A stretch of DNA of 64,000 nt from JANQTF01 sp041741415 (GCA_041741415.1 JBGSKC010000036.1:313866-377865); one strand, 5' to 3'. Shown: positions 7,776-16,849, counted from the stretch's first letter. Translations and numbers: made by a program. The notes: generated by a model from the letters alone, not told the origin.

Positions 7776-8732
7776 TTAATCCTGCATCAGCTTGTCGAGG
7801 TCTTTGTTGAGATAGCGGTTGACAGCCAGATAACTACCTGCCCATCCAAGCAGGAGGCCAATTAACACAATTCCCAGAAGCAATCCAATAAAGTCGGCGC
7901 TCCTGAGGTGCCACATGGGCAGCGGAGTTGGTGCCCAGAGGGCGAGCATGCCCCAGGCAGCCAGCACGAGAAGGCAGCCAATGAGCCCTGAGAGTGCTCC
8001 CTGCACGAGGCCCCGGGTCACAAACGGCCTGCGAATGAAGGCCTCTGTGGCACCAATCAGCTGCATGCTTCTGATGGCAAGCCGCTGGGCGTAAATACCG
8101 AGGCGAATGGTGCCAAAGATGAGGTAAAAAGCAATACCCAGCAACGCAAGTCCGATCGCCAGTAGCAGCCAGGATACCACTTCCAGGTTTTCCCGCAACT
8201 GAACCATCTGCTCAAGGGGAAATTCGACAATCGAAACAACTACCTCCTCTTCGAGACTGGCCCTGATCTTGGCCAGGCTGTCGGCATGGATGTAGGCAGG
8301 CAGCAGTTTCACCCTGAAAGAAGACGGCAAGGGATTTAGCCCGCCGAGAGGCTCGGTAATGTCTGTTTCCCCACCAAATTTCTGCTGATATTCCTCAAGC
8401 GCCTGCAACTTGTCGACGAATTCCACTGAGCGGGTGAAATTTGCATTCTTGAGCTTCCTGGCCAGGTGATCCATGGCAGAAGGATCAGCTTCGTCCATGA
8501 GTTGGATGTCCAGGCTCAAGGCCTCCTCCACCCGTTGGGCATACCGCTGGCCCAACAAGAGATAGGAAACAAACAACCCTATGAAAAACAACATCAACGA
8601 CATGCTCATCACCGTGGTGATGGCTGCCATTGTGGAGCGATTCCGGAGCTGGCGTGAAGGGTATGCAGATACTGATGTTGCCACTGCCCTAAATTTAGCT
8701 GTCAGAAACCAAAGAACGAACAGCGAAAACAT
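7776..8732 (-). CDS. ftsX: Cell division permease-like protein FtsX
   Basis: FtsX is the membrane partner of FtsE and couples ATP hydrolysis in the cytoplasm to peptidoglycan hydrolases outside. The protein has one span near residue 40-60, a periplasmic domain (about 65-190, including LGGLNPLPSSFRVKL typical of the FtsX extracellular domain), and three further spans to the end. The first ATG is at 8732, giving 318 residues. A GTG at 8684 (VATSVSAYPS) would remove 16 hydrophobic residues atypical of FtsX and is an alternative start. FtsE is not in the window. It leads the DUF3098-folA-dinB-SDR run. Confidence 0.9.
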   Translation of the reverse strand: MFSLFVLWFLTAKFRAVATSVSAYPSRQLRNRSTMAAITTVMSMSLMLFFIGLFVSYLLLGQRYAQRVEEALSLDIQLMDEADPSAMDHLARKLKNANFTRSVEFVDKLQALEEYQQKFGGETDITEPLGGLNPLPSSFRVKLLPAYIHADSLAKIRASLEEEVVVSIVEFPLEQMVQLRENLEVVSWLLLAIGLALLGIAFYLIFGTIRLGIYAQRLAIRSMQLIGATEAFIRRPFVTRGLVQGALSGLIGCLLVLAAWGMLALWAPTPLPMWHLRSADFIGLLLGIVLIGLLLGWAGSYLAVNRYLNKDLDKLMQD

Positions 8733-8800
8733 TTTTCTTGTTCTGCCGCCTTCTTCTTTACCCGCTTCTCCGTTGGAAGTTCATCGACACCCTGCAAAAC

Positions 8801-9448
8801 ATGACAATTCGCACTTTTCTACTGGCTTTCCTGCTGGTCATTCGTCTGCTCACAAGCCAGGCCCAGGAGACGCGCCCCTTCACAGTTGGCTGGTTTGGCG
8901 GGGTCGGGCGTGTGGGCCCTCGGGCACCCGAAACTGTTTACCTGCTCTCTCCGACAGAATCGGCGGTGATCTGGCAGGAGGCGAAAATATCGGGCACTGC
9001 AGGGATGCGCCTCGAAGCGCACCTGGGTGAAAACGCTACTCTTCGCCTCGATATCGCTTTCGCCGATCGCGGCTACCTGGCGAATGCGCGCCGGTCCCTC
9101 GCTGGCGGGCCCTTTGTGGAAAGCACCACGAGACTCCGGCTGGGATATCTGTCGCTGCCCGTTACGGCCCGCCTTCCGCTTCACCATGGGGTAGCTTTTG
9201 TATATATCCACGGCGGGGGCATCGCTGAGTGTCTGCTGTGGACCAGTTCCAATCCCAATGACCTGAGCTCTGCTCCCTATGCTCCCTGGGGACTCGCCTA
9301 CCTGATCGGGCTCGGGGCCTCCTATCCATACGCAGGGGATTCGAGGGGGTACTTTGAGTTGGGCTTCACCCGTGCCATCAGCGAATACAGGCCCGGTCAG
9401 GGCTGGCAGCCCCAAGCCCTCAGCCTCTCTGTGGGCTGGATGTTGTAG
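8801..9448 (+). CDS. Outer-membrane beta-barrel protein, unknown role
   Basis: A 215-residue secreted protein. The start is ATG 8801, because the upstream in-frame start is a TTG and MTIRTFLLAFLLVIRLLTSQAQ is a complete signal peptide. Alternating strands follow (GMRLEAHLGENATLRLDIAF, TRLRLGYLSLPVTARL, GVAFVYIHGGGIAE, SLSVGWML at the end), as in small Bacteroidota barrels of the PorT group. It is divergent from ftsX with only about 68 bases between them, and convergent with the rhomboid gene. Nothing shows a specific function. Confidence 0.65.
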   Translation: MTIRTFLLAFLLVIRLLTSQAQETRPFTVGWFGGVGRVGPRAPETVYLLSPTESAVIWQEAKISGTAGMRLEAHLGENATLRLDIAFADRGYLANARRSLAGGPFVESTTRLRLGYLSLPVTARLPLHHGVAFVYIHGGGIAECLLWTSSNPNDLSSAPYAPWGLAYLIGLGASYPYAGDSRGYFELGFTRAISEYRPGQGWQPQALSLSVGWML

Positions 9449-9500
9449 TGAGTGATCAAATGCCTTTTCAGCCTTTGGCTGCGCCACAAACCCTCCGCGC

Positions 9501-10172
9501 TCACTCTCCCGGATGCTGAAACCCACTTGGTGGCTCAAAATGCCGACGGTAATCCCAGATCCCGGTTTCATCCGGGCGGTCTTCTTCCCGCTCCCAGGAA
9601 TAGGTTTTGGAGGGCGGGTCCACTTTTTTCCGATAATAAAAGGCCATCAGCAAGCCTGCGAGTGCTCCAAACAAATGCGACTCCCAACTGATCCCCGGCT
9701 GGGCCGGAAAAACGCCCCACACCATGCTGCCATAAAACATCGCAACCACCAGCGCCAGGCTGAGCGACCTCACGTCCCGGCGAAACACCCCGCTGAAAAA
9801 CAGGAAAAAAGCCAGTGCATACACAAGACCGCTGGCTCCCAGGTGGAGGCTGCTCCGCGCCATCAGGAAGGTCCACAACCCGGTGGCAAACCATCCGGAC
9901 AGCAACACCGGCCAGAAAATTTTATCATAAAACAGCTTCAACCCTGCCGCAAGGAAAAACAGGGGCGGGAGGTTGCTCAGCAAATGCTCCCAGGAACCGT
10001 GCAAAAAAGGTGCAGTGAAAATGCCATACAACTGCCCCCAGTCGCGGGGGCGAAGGGCATACTGCTGCCAATTGGCAAAGCCCAGCAGGTCGATCGCCGA
10101 GACCAAGGCCACCAGCAGGCTCAGGATCAGCGGAAACCGCAAAACCGATATCCAGGAGGTCTGTTTGTCCAA
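9501..10172 (-). CDS. Rhomboid-family intramembrane serine protease
   Basis: A 223-residue polytopic inner-membrane protein with about six spans. It carries the rhomboid signatures: HGSWEHLLSN in the second span region, the catalytic serine S114 in GASG, and the catalytic histidine H166 in ESHLFGALAG. Rhomboids cut single-pass membrane proteins within the bilayer. The only suitable start is TTG at 10172, giving a short cytoplasmic N-terminus before the first span. The C-terminal tail (about 185-223) is charged and cytoplasmic. Substrates are unknown; the convergent neighbour is a barrel protein. Confidence 0.9.
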   Translation of the reverse strand: MDKQTSWISVLRFPLILSLLVALVSAIDLLGFANWQQYALRPRDWGQLYGIFTAPFLHGSWEHLLSNLPPLFFLAAGLKLFYDKIFWPVLLSGWFATGLWTFLMARSSLHLGASGLVYALAFFLFFSGVFRRDVRSLSLALVVAMFYGSMVWGVFPAQPGISWESHLFGALAGLLMAFYYRKKVDPPSKTYSWEREEDRPDETGIWDYRRHFEPPSGFQHPGE

Positions 10173-10339
10173 AGAAAAAAGGTTAGTCCTTGTAAACGAG
10201 AGGCTGTTCGGCTAAGTTTATGCTGGCGAGCTAACTGCCACAAATCCAGATACAAAACATCCCGCCGGGGCAAAGGTAAGGACTTCCTCTGGCTTCAGGC
10301 CGGGCTTTGCCTGTTATCTTTCCCGCAATTCTCCAGGGT

Positions 10340-11884
10340 ATGCTTTTGCTCCAGGATCTTCATGTCACCTACCCGGGCAAACCGCCAGTAGAGGCAGTGA
10401 AGGGCGTGACAATGTCATGCCCCCAAGGCTGCACCACCGTGCTGCTGGGTGCCTCCGGGAGTGGAAAAACGGCCATTTCAATGGCTGCCCTGGGCTTGCT
10501 ACCACCTGGCAGCACAGTTCAGGGAGAGCTTATCTGGCAGGAAAACCAGCAAAGCACTCCGCTTAACGCCCTCAAGCCTGAAGCCCGGCGCACCTGGACT
10601 GGCCAGCACTTCGGCTGGGTGGCGCAGGGCGCTCAAAGCGCGCTTCATCCAACCCGGACCATCTCCAGCCTGCTTGGCGAAGCAGTAAGGGTCCATTGCC
10701 CAACCTGGGACCAGCAGCGCAGAATGCAGGAAATCTTCACCCTGGCTGAGGCCCTCAACCTGCACAAAAAACACCTCGACGCCTACCCTCATCAACTTTC
10801 CGGCGGTGAAAGGCAGCGCTGGCTCCTTGCCCTTGCCCTCGTATCTCAGCCCGACCTGCTCATCGCCGACGAGCCCACCACCTCGCTCGATCCCAGAAGC
10901 GAAGAACAAATGCTGAACCTGCTTCGCTGTATTCAGCAGGAGCGCGGCCTTGGCATTTTGCTGATTACGCACGACCTAACAGTGGCAGCCCGGATGGCAG
11001 ATACCTGCTACCTCCTCGAAGAGGGAAAACTTCACCCGGACAGCGGCGGGCAGATTAGCGTGCTTCGAAAGCCTGGCGGCCCTCTGGCCCCACGTCCGAA
11101 GCCAGAAGGCCAGCCTAATATCAAACCCGGAGAGCCGCTGATGACAGTGAAAGGGCTCGAAGTGCGGTATGAAGCCCGCGGAAACTGGTTCACCCGGAGC
11201 GAAAGCGTGCAGGCTTTGCACCCCCTGGATGTTGAGATTCGTCAGGGTGAATGCCTTGGCGTTGTTGGCCTGTCGGGCAGCGGCAAATCTTCCCTTGCTA
11301 AAGCCCTCCTCGGGCTGGTTCCGGCAGAGGGCAATGTGCAATGGCATCGTCCAGAACGGCCTATGGCGCAGCGGGTGCAGCTCATTTTGCAGGACGCCTA
11401 TGGGTCTTTGCACCCGAGGTTTCGAATCGGCGATGTGGTTGTGGAGGTGATTCGGCGACATCAGCCTACTCTATCCCGCTCAGAAAGGATTCTGGCAGCA
11501 AAAAAACTGCTGGAACTGGTTCAATTGCCTGTCAAGGCATTTGATAAATACCCTTCACAGTTGTCTGGAGGCGAAAGACAGCGCGCCAACCTCGCCCGGG
11601 CTTTGGCTCCTAACCCCAGCCTGCTCATTCTTGACGAGAGCCTTTCTTCGCTTGACCGGTCGTTGCAATCGGAGATGCTGGCCCTCCTTAGGCAACTCAT
11701 CGAAGAGCAGGGCAAGGCCCTGATGCTCATTAGCCACGACCTTCACATGGTGCGCGGGTTCTGCGAAAAGCTGCTGTTGCTTGACGGCGGGCAGATAATC
11801 GAAACTGGGGATACAGAGGCCATTCTGACCACAAGCACCCACCCCGCCACGCTGGCATTGGTGCGGGCAGCCTCCCAGCTCTGA
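10340..11884 (+). CDS. Fused double-ATPase ABC protein, oligopeptide/nickel type
   Basis: The 514-residue protein joins two ATPase domains of the DppD/DppF (OppD/OppF) kind. Domain 1 (about 1-235) has Walker A GASGSGKT, signature LSGGERQ and Walker B LLIADEP. Domain 2 (about 265-514) has GLSGSGKS, LSGGERQ and LLILDES. The ATG at 10340 (MLLLQDLHV) is preferred over a TTG 33 bases upstream, since ABC domains start there. In Bacteroidota such fused ATPases are often encoded away from their permeases; no permease or binding protein is in view, so the substrate, probably peptide-like, is inferred. Confidence 0.88.
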   Translation: MLLLQDLHVTYPGKPPVEAVKGVTMSCPQGCTTVLLGASGSGKTAISMAALGLLPPGSTVQGELIWQENQQSTPLNALKPEARRTWTGQHFGWVAQGAQSALHPTRTISSLLGEAVRVHCPTWDQQRRMQEIFTLAEALNLHKKHLDAYPHQLSGGERQRWLLALALVSQPDLLIADEPTTSLDPRSEEQMLNLLRCIQQERGLGILLITHDLTVAARMADTCYLLEEGKLHPDSGGQISVLRKPGGPLAPRPKPEGQPNIKPGEPLMTVKGLEVRYEARGNWFTRSESVQALHPLDVEIRQGECLGVVGLSGSGKSSLAKALLGLVPAEGNVQWHRPERPMAQRVQLILQDAYGSLHPRFRIGDVVVEVIRRHQPTLSRSERILAAKKLLELVQLPVKAFDKYPSQLSGGERQRANLARALAPNPSLLILDESLSSLDRSLQSEMLALLRQLIEEQGKALMLISHDLHMVRGFCEKLLLLDGGQIIETGDTEAILTTSTHPATLALVRAASQL

Positions 11885-11896
11885 AAAAAGAGCAGG

Positions 11897-12961
11897 CTAT
11901 TCGACCCGGAGAACTTTGGTTTGATGGGCATCTTCACCGGCCAGCCGCAGGAAATAGCTGCCTGCCGGAACCGAGTCCAGGGTCATTTTCCAGGTAAGCT
12001 GACGGCCTTGCTTGGTCTCGCTGCGCAGGATCTCGCGGCCTTGTAAATCCAGCAGGATCAACTGGCAGCGGGTTGATTGGGGGAAACTGGCATCGATGGA
12101 GAATTGCTTGTCTGCTGGGTTAGGAAACACTTTCCATGAAGTTATCCATGACGGAGTCTGGATTGAGAGTGAGCTTTGAGCATCCAGCAGCCATTTCAGT
12201 GCATCTGTGATGAGGGCCCGGAACTGGTCGTTGCTGGAAAAATTGCTGCTGGCGTGGCCAAGAGCGGTGTAGAAGGTCCGCCCTCCTCCGGGCAATTCGC
12301 GGCAATGGGCCATCATGCGGGGCACGTCGTAAGCATTTGAGCCAGTGGATCCCACTCTGAGGAGTTCGGTGAAACCTTCGGCGAGAAAGCCGCTTTCCCA
12401 GTAGTAGTATTCCTCCGTTTTGTTCCAGGGATCGGGCAGGTTGGTCAAAATGGGATGACCAGCTTCGCTGTGTGTCATGGTGTTCTGGTGGTTCTGGTTG
12501 GTGTGGTTGGGGCTTTGCTGCACGGAGGCTCCGGCCACAGTCTCGGCGTACCAGTCCCAGGTGCCTTTGGATCCGCCATTGGAAGACCCATGCCGGTACG
12601 TATCTGTGGCAGCATGAATGCCGAGATAGCTGCCCCCGGCGGCGATGTAGGCCTCAAAATTGGCGCGCTGCGAAGCAGAGAGGCCACTGTTGCCGGAAGT
12701 GTTGGAGAAAATCACAACAGCGTAGGTCAGGAGGTTTTCCAGCGAATTAAACTCATCTCCCTCATTGTCGCTGGTAACAGTATATTTCATTTCTGCTGCC
12801 CAGCTTTGAAACATCGCCCCGGACTGGTTGCGCGTGTTGTGGTCGTAGCCGGTGGTTTCGGTGTAGTGAAGGATTCGGATGCTTTCCTGGGCACTGATGG
12901 GTCCGAAAAAGGTAATCATCAGGACAAGGAAAGCAAAGAGGGGTTGGGCGAATTGTTTCAT
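11897..12961 (-). CDS. Secreted ThuA-domain protein with T9SS sorting domain
   Basis: A 354-residue protein starting at ATG 12961 with a signal peptide (MKQFAQPLFAFLVLMITFFGPISAQ). Residues about 26-265 form a ThuA-like domain of the class I glutamine amidotransferase fold (IRILHYTETTGYDHNT, GGSYLGIHAATDT, GRTFYTALGH), found in trehalose-utilisation and secreted sugar-related proteins. The last 80 residues are a type A T9SS sorting domain (VFPNPADKQFSI through SYFLRLAGED to the end). It should cross the outer membrane through T9SS and be released or surface-attached. It follows the SprB-repeat gene on the same strand, but a terminator separates them. Confidence 0.87.
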   Translation of the reverse strand: MKQFAQPLFAFLVLMITFFGPISAQESIRILHYTETTGYDHNTRNQSGAMFQSWAAEMKYTVTSDNEGDEFNSLENLLTYAVVIFSNTSGNSGLSASQRANFEAYIAAGGSYLGIHAATDTYRHGSSNGGSKGTWDWYAETVAGASVQQSPNHTNQNHQNTMTHSEAGHPILTNLPDPWNKTEEYYYWESGFLAEGFTELLRVGSTGSNAYDVPRMMAHCRELPGGGRTFYTALGHASSNFSSNDQFRALITDALKWLLDAQSSLSIQTPSWITSWKVFPNPADKQFSIDASFPQSTRCQLILLDLQGREILRSETKQGRQLTWKMTLDSVPAGSYFLRLAGEDAHQTKVLRVE

Positions 12962-13066
12962 AAGGGTAGGGAAAAAGGTTGCCTGGAAAAAGCGGAAGCA
13001 GGAGGCCAATTGTGGCACGGGCTCAACAACCAGAACGATCCTATTGGGCACAAAGACCAGGCCAGG

Positions 13067-13103
13067 AAAAAAAAGGCCCCCGCCCAGTAGTTGGGCAGGG
13101 GCC
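13067..13103 (-). terminator. Terminator after the SprB-repeat gene
   Basis: Read on the minus strand, a GC-rich 12-position stem (13075-13086 with 13092-13103, one mismatch) with a 5-base loop is followed by a run of eight T bases. It lies about 25 bases past the stop of the gene ending at 13128, and about 105 bases before the ThuA gene start. Confidence 0.88.
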
Positions 13104-13127
13104 AGATAACTTTTGCAAAGAGACCGG

Positions 13128-16100
13128 TTATCTCACTACAATCCTGCGACCGGTAGTACCACGGCTGGTTGTTACCTGCACGAAGTAAATACCTGCAGCT
13201 TGGTTGCGGAGGTTGAACTCCTGATCCACCACGAGGGCGTTGCGGACTTCAACAGCTTCCACTACCTGGCCATTCAGGTTCACGATGGCGATTTGCACAT
13301 CTTCTACCCGGTCCAATTCGAGGCTCAGGGTGAAGCGACCGCCGTTGGGGTTCGGGAACATGCGCATGGAGGTAATTCCAGCAGCAAGCTCATCGTCAAT
13401 GCTAATGTTTGTTTCCACCCGACCAGCTACCACAACAGAATCCACAGTAACACAGCCATTGGCATCTGTTGCCGTTACGATGTAAGTACCACCGTTAAGG
13501 CCAAAGATGAAGTTGGTAGAACCGGTGAATCCATCGGGACCCGTCCAGGCAAATTCCACAGGATCTGTACCACCAGTGTAGTTAAGGGTTGCGAAGCCAC
13601 TAAAGGGAGGGACCGTATCTGTGTTTGGGTTCGAAGACAGAGCCAGGATCAACTGAGCAGGGGCGGTTACATCCACGGAGGTATTGCTGGTACAGCCGTT
13701 TGCGTCTGTGACGGTCACGGTGTAGGTGCCAGCAGCGAGTCCGGTGAGGGAGTTAGTGGTAGCGCCAGTATTCCATACATAGCTGAGGGTTCCGGTTCCG
13801 CCGACGGCGGAAGCATTGGTAGAACCAGTTGCATCACCAAAACAAAGCGCGTTGGTAGCGCTGGCGTTCAGCGAAATGGCAGTCGGCTCAGCGATCGTCA
13901 CAGAGGTCACAGACTGGCAGCCGAGGTTGTCGGTAACTGTCAGCGTGCTGGTACCAGAAGGCAATGCGGTTGCGATGGCGGTAGTTTCGCCATTGCTCCA
14001 GAGGTAGGAGGCAACGGTTGCAGCACCAACAGGAACAGCGGTAACAGCGGCATATCCGTTTCCGTCGCCGAAGCAGGAAATGTTTGAAGTAGAATCCACC
14101 GTAAGGACAGGAGCGTCAGCGTTGTTCAGCACCACGTCGATGTTGTCTGTACAGCCAGCTTCGTCGGTCACTGTTACTGTGTAAACACCGGCAGCGAGGC
14201 CAGAAGCCATGGGGGTGGTAACAGCCCCGGCGTTGGCGCTCCACTCGTAGGTGTAGGTACCAAGACCACCAGCGGCGTTGACCATGATAGAACCATTGGA
14301 GGCTCCGCAACCAGGCAGGGTAGGCGTTACAGTATTGGTGAAGGGATTCTCCTTACAGTTGTAGAAGAACTCTGCGTCGATGGTGTAATCAGCGTTGGTG
14401 TAGCCCACATTTCCGAAGTACCAGAAGGAAGACGGGTTCAGCAAGCTGATATTGGTGCCAACGTCGATGATGACCACAGGAATGCGGTAAGCATTGGCAC
14501 CGACATTGAGGCTCACTGGAGCAACGTGAGGCATTACAGCCCGTGACACCCAGGTAGCATCGTCGCCAGTCCAGTTGGTCACCTGGGTCAGCTTCAAGTT
14601 GTCGACATCCAGGGAGCGGGTAAACAGGTTGGGGTTGCTGTTGTCGTTGTCGCCGAAATTTCCGGTTGTGTCGGATTCGGTCCAGACGAAGAACACCTTG
14701 CTGCCATCCTGAGAGCGGCTCATCTGGGTGTAGGGGTCTGCGGTAGCAGCGTCAGAGGGTTCAGGTGAGCCTACAAGTCCGAAATCTCCCCGGAAAGTCG
14801 TTTGCGGGTAGAGTACGATCATGTTGGGATCGCCGAAGCTGTCGAGGGTAAAGTCGCAGGCAAACATCCGCAAGCCTGAGGAGATGGAGTAGTTTGGCGT
14901 TCCACGCTCTCCGCCAGCATTGTTTGAAGCAGCGTTTCCAACAATGGCGAGGAAGTGGAAATTGCCATTTTTGTCCACAGTCACGTCGTGGTCAAAGCCA
15001 CAAGTAGGCACGCCGGTTCCAGCCGGGAGGGTGTCACCGCTCGTTGTGTCCACCACGATCCAGAACGACTGGAGGGTGTCAACGAGTTCCTGAAACTGGC
15101 GCATTTTGATTTCGAAGGGATCTCCCCAGGTTTGGCCACCATCAGAAGATTTGGCGAGGATCGGCAAGAAAACGGAGTCGCGGTCGATGATGTCGCCAAG
15201 CAGGGAAAGGTAACCGACAGTTCCATCCGGGCTAAAGGCAATGTTGGGAGTGGTGCGTGCGGTGGAAGAATCGGTAGCATTAGCCGAAAGGTAGCTAACA
15301 AAAGGCATATTGTAGGTTTTGGCAACAGTCCAGTTAACATCTCCGGTGGCAGCGTCATATACTCCTTTGTTGAGGAAAATTTCGGTACCAACAAGGCCGG
15401 CAGTGCCTCCTGGATCGAAAGACCAGGCAGCATACCAGTATTCGCCCGGAACCCGCTCAGTGAGGGAATAGGAGAAATACTGATCAAAGTTTTGATAGAG
15501 ATAAGCCTCCTGAGAGATGGTCGCAGTACCGGTTGGGTTTTGTACCACACCGGTGACTATGCCATCCCAGCCTTCACCGCTGGGGGCAAGGACCGGACCT
15601 GTATACACCCCAATGAGAGCGGCATTAGTAGCGCCACCAGTAGGGTTGGAGAGCAGGAAGTTGGGATAACGGGAGGCCTGTGTGTAGGTAGGATTCAGTG
15701 GGCCGATGCCATAACAACCGGCAGGAGTGCTGGCAGCATTGGAGGTACCAGCGGAACCGTTGTTAAAGTTAAGGCCGCCATCCACAGAAACAGAGGCGCG
15801 ATAAAGGCCGTTTTCCGTGGTAGCACCACCGCATTGGCCGATGTTCTGACGGTAAATAAATCCAACAGCGCCACCGCCAACTGTGTTTACAGCTGAGATT
15901 TGGTTGGCTTCAGGTACCAGGAAGGTGAAAGCGTTGGAGCTTTCACCGATCTTGATGGCCGTTACGGCGTCGGTGGTAACAGTACCCATGGGAACGCCGG
16001 TGCTGGTGCCAGCGGGGAGTTCAACCAAAGGCTCATTCCAGTTCCGTTGGATCTGGGTGTGTTGCTGGGCTTGGCCAGCAGGGATAATGCGCGACGACTG

Positions 16101-16157
16101 TGCCCAAACTGGGGCAAACACCAGCATCGCTACGAGGAAAGTCAACGTTTTTCTCAT
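13128..16157 (-). CDS. Large secreted SprB-repeat protein with T9SS type A sorting domain
   Basis: A 1009-residue exported protein. The start is ATG 16157 (MRKTLTFLVAMLVFAPVWAQ signal), with an AGGTGA ribosome site 5 bases upstream; the in-frame ATG at 16175 lies ahead of that site. The N-terminal 600 residues contain Asp-box-like motifs (SSDGGQTWG, VSVDGGLNF) that suggest a sialidase/BNR-type propeller. Four SprB-type repeats of about 70-75 residues follow (roughly 630-915), each ending like AAGTYTVTVTDANGCTS. The last 78 residues form the sorting domain (MFPNPNGGRFTL through GIYFVQVTTSRG). SprB repeats occur in cell-surface adhesins of gliding Bacteroidota. Ligand and enzymatic activity are unknown. 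Confidence 0.88.
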   Translation of the reverse strand: MRKTLTFLVAMLVFAPVWAQSSRIIPAGQAQQHTQIQRNWNEPLVELPAGTSTGVPMGTVTTDAVTAIKIGESSNAFTFLVPEANQISAVNTVGGGAVGFIYRQNIGQCGGATTENGLYRASVSVDGGLNFNNGSAGTSNAASTPAGCYGIGPLNPTYTQASRYPNFLLSNPTGGATNAALIGVYTGPVLAPSGEGWDGIVTGVVQNPTGTATISQEAYLYQNFDQYFSYSLTERVPGEYWYAAWSFDPGGTAGLVGTEIFLNKGVYDAATGDVNWTVAKTYNMPFVSYLSANATDSSTARTTPNIAFSPDGTVGYLSLLGDIIDRDSVFLPILAKSSDGGQTWGDPFEIKMRQFQELVDTLQSFWIVVDTTSGDTLPAGTGVPTCGFDHDVTVDKNGNFHFLAIVGNAASNNAGGERGTPNYSISSGLRMFACDFTLDSFGDPNMIVLYPQTTFRGDFGLVGSPEPSDAATADPYTQMSRSQDGSKVFFVWTESDTTGNFGDNDNSNPNLFTRSLDVDNLKLTQVTNWTGDDATWVSRAVMPHVAPVSLNVGANAYRIPVVIIDVGTNISLLNPSSFWYFGNVGYTNADYTIDAEFFYNCKENPFTNTVTPTLPGCGASNGSIMVNAAGGLGTYTYEWSANAGAVTTPMASGLAAGVYTVTVTDEAGCTDNIDVVLNNADAPVLTVDSTSNISCFGDGNGYAAVTAVPVGAATVASYLWSNGETTAIATALPSGTSTLTVTDNLGCQSVTSVTIAEPTAISLNASATNALCFGDATGSTNASAVGGTGTLSYVWNTGATTNSLTGLAAGTYTVTVTDANGCTSNTSVDVTAPAQLILALSSNPNTDTVPPFSGFATLNYTGGTDPVEFAWTGPDGFTGSTNFIFGLNGGTYIVTATDANGCVTVDSVVVAGRVETNISIDDELAAGITSMRMFPNPNGGRFTLSLELDRVEDVQIAIVNLNGQVVEAVEVRNALVVDQEFNLRNQAAGIYFVQVTTSRGTTGRRIVVR

Positions 16158-16533
16158 AGTCTCACCTGATTTCATTCAAGTAACAAAGGTTTTGGTTTCG
16201 GATAGAAAGTCCAAATTAGGGCTTTCTTCTCACAACAAAAAACAATCAGCCCTGCTCCTACCCTACCCTGACCTGAAATTCATCCTTCATCTCCTGCTTA
16301 GAGCATCGAATTCAAATATTACAATTATATCATTTTTGCCAAATTCCCGCCACTCAACGACCAGAAAAGTAAGGGCTCTTTCGTTTTTTTAGAAAAATTC
16401 CGTTCACCTTGCTTATCTGCAAATTGATCGCGTAAGTATTTGACAACCAAATGTTTAAATCAAATGTCACCCTGGTTCCTCACTCCTTTTTTTCAAAAAC
16501 TGCCTTCCCTGTATCTGTTTTTCCGCAACCACA
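16158..16533. other. Intergenic region between the SprB-repeat gene and the metY leader
   Basis: About 376 AT-rich bases without a credible gene. The part next to 16157 must hold the promoter of the minus-strand SprB-repeat gene; I see no full TAnnTTTG match there, only AACCTTTG (minus strand, near 16192-16199), which lacks the TA. Short frames here look random. Confidence 0.6.
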
Positions 16534-16566
16534 TTTGGAAGTCTCCGTTTTGCACCTCTACCTTTG
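16534..16566 (+). promoter_or_regulatory. Promoter of the metY leader
   Basis: TTTG at 16534-16537 and TACCTTTG at 16559-16566 are exact matches to the Bacteroidota -33 and -7 boxes, with a 21-base spacer. Transcription would begin near 16573, about 20 bases before the riboswitch and some 390 bases before the metY start. Confidence 0.75.
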
Positions 16567-16593
16567 AGCCCATGCCGCAGGCCTAGTGCCAAC

Positions 16594-16704
16594 GGTATTC
16601 AGCTATCAAGAATGAGGCGAGAGATCTGGCTCGATGACCCTCTGGCAACCTTCCTCTGGAAACGGTGCCCCATCCAGCCCACTTGGGAAAAATACCTTAA
16701 TACC
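16594..16704 (+). ncRNA. SAM-I riboswitch (S-box) aptamer
   Basis: This segment carries the SAM-I conserved core in the right order: CTATCAAGA (16603-16611), the GAGG-GAGA region with its kink-turn, GGCTCGATGA, GGCAACC, a P3 hairpin, CGGTGCC, and a P4 hairpin CCCACTTGGG. P1 forms from GGTATT (16594-16599) and AATACC (16691-16696); a second AATACC at 16699-16704 could compete. SAM-I aptamers bind S-adenosylmethionine and reduce expression of methionine and SAM genes, which fits metY downstream. No intrinsic terminator follows closely, so the output mechanism is not obvious. ATACCC (16700-16705) could instead pair with GGGTAT (16881-16886). Confidence 0.9.
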
Positions 16705-16710
16705 CAGAAA

Positions 16711-16806
16711 ATGAACTCTTTTCCTCCCGCGGCCATCTTCCTCCTCTCACCCACTTCCTGCAAGCTCACACAACGCAAGCGCTCTGCCTGTTGTTGTTGT
16801 TGCTAA
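16711..16806 (+). CDS. Polycysteine leader peptide upstream of metY
   Basis: A 31-codon open frame begins with ATG 7 bases after the riboswitch and ends ...KRSACCCCC-stop, with five consecutive cysteine codons at 16789-16803 and TAA at 16804-16806. It ends 154 bases before metY. Runs of the codon for the end product, just before the stop of a short upstream frame, are the hallmark of ribosome-mediated attenuation, and metY is a sulfur assimilation gene. AGCGC (16778-16782) and GCGCT (16816-16820) could pair around the cysteine run, so a ribosome stalled there would change the fold. The codons come from a TGT repeat, so chance cannot be excluded, and no clear ribosome site is seen, as usual in this phylum. 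Confidence 0.6.
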   Translation: MNSFPPAAIFLLSPTSCKLTQRKRSACCCCC

Positions 16807-16835
16807 TCCCCTCCCGCGCTGACTTTTCGGCCATG

Positions 16836-16849
16836 CCAGGTTTTCCTGG
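16836..16849 (+). other. Small hairpin in the metY leader
   Basis: CCAGG-TTTT-CCTGG forms a 5-bp stem with a T4 loop 30 bases after the leader-peptide stop. The left arm could alternatively pair with CCTGG at 16875-16879. It could be a switchable element of the leader, but there is no T run to make it a terminator. Confidence 0.35.

Noticed and set aside
13113..14087. 324-codon frame antisense to the SprB-repeat gene
   Set aside because: Gly/Ser-rich translation is the reverse of Thr/Ala-rich repeats; no signal or domain.
16789..16803. The cysteine run as a mere TGT microsatellite
   Set aside because: The DNA is a TGT repeat, so chance is possible, but it is in frame with an ATG just after a SAM-I aptamer, ends at once in TAA and precedes a sulfur gene. 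I kept it as a leader peptide with moderate confidence.
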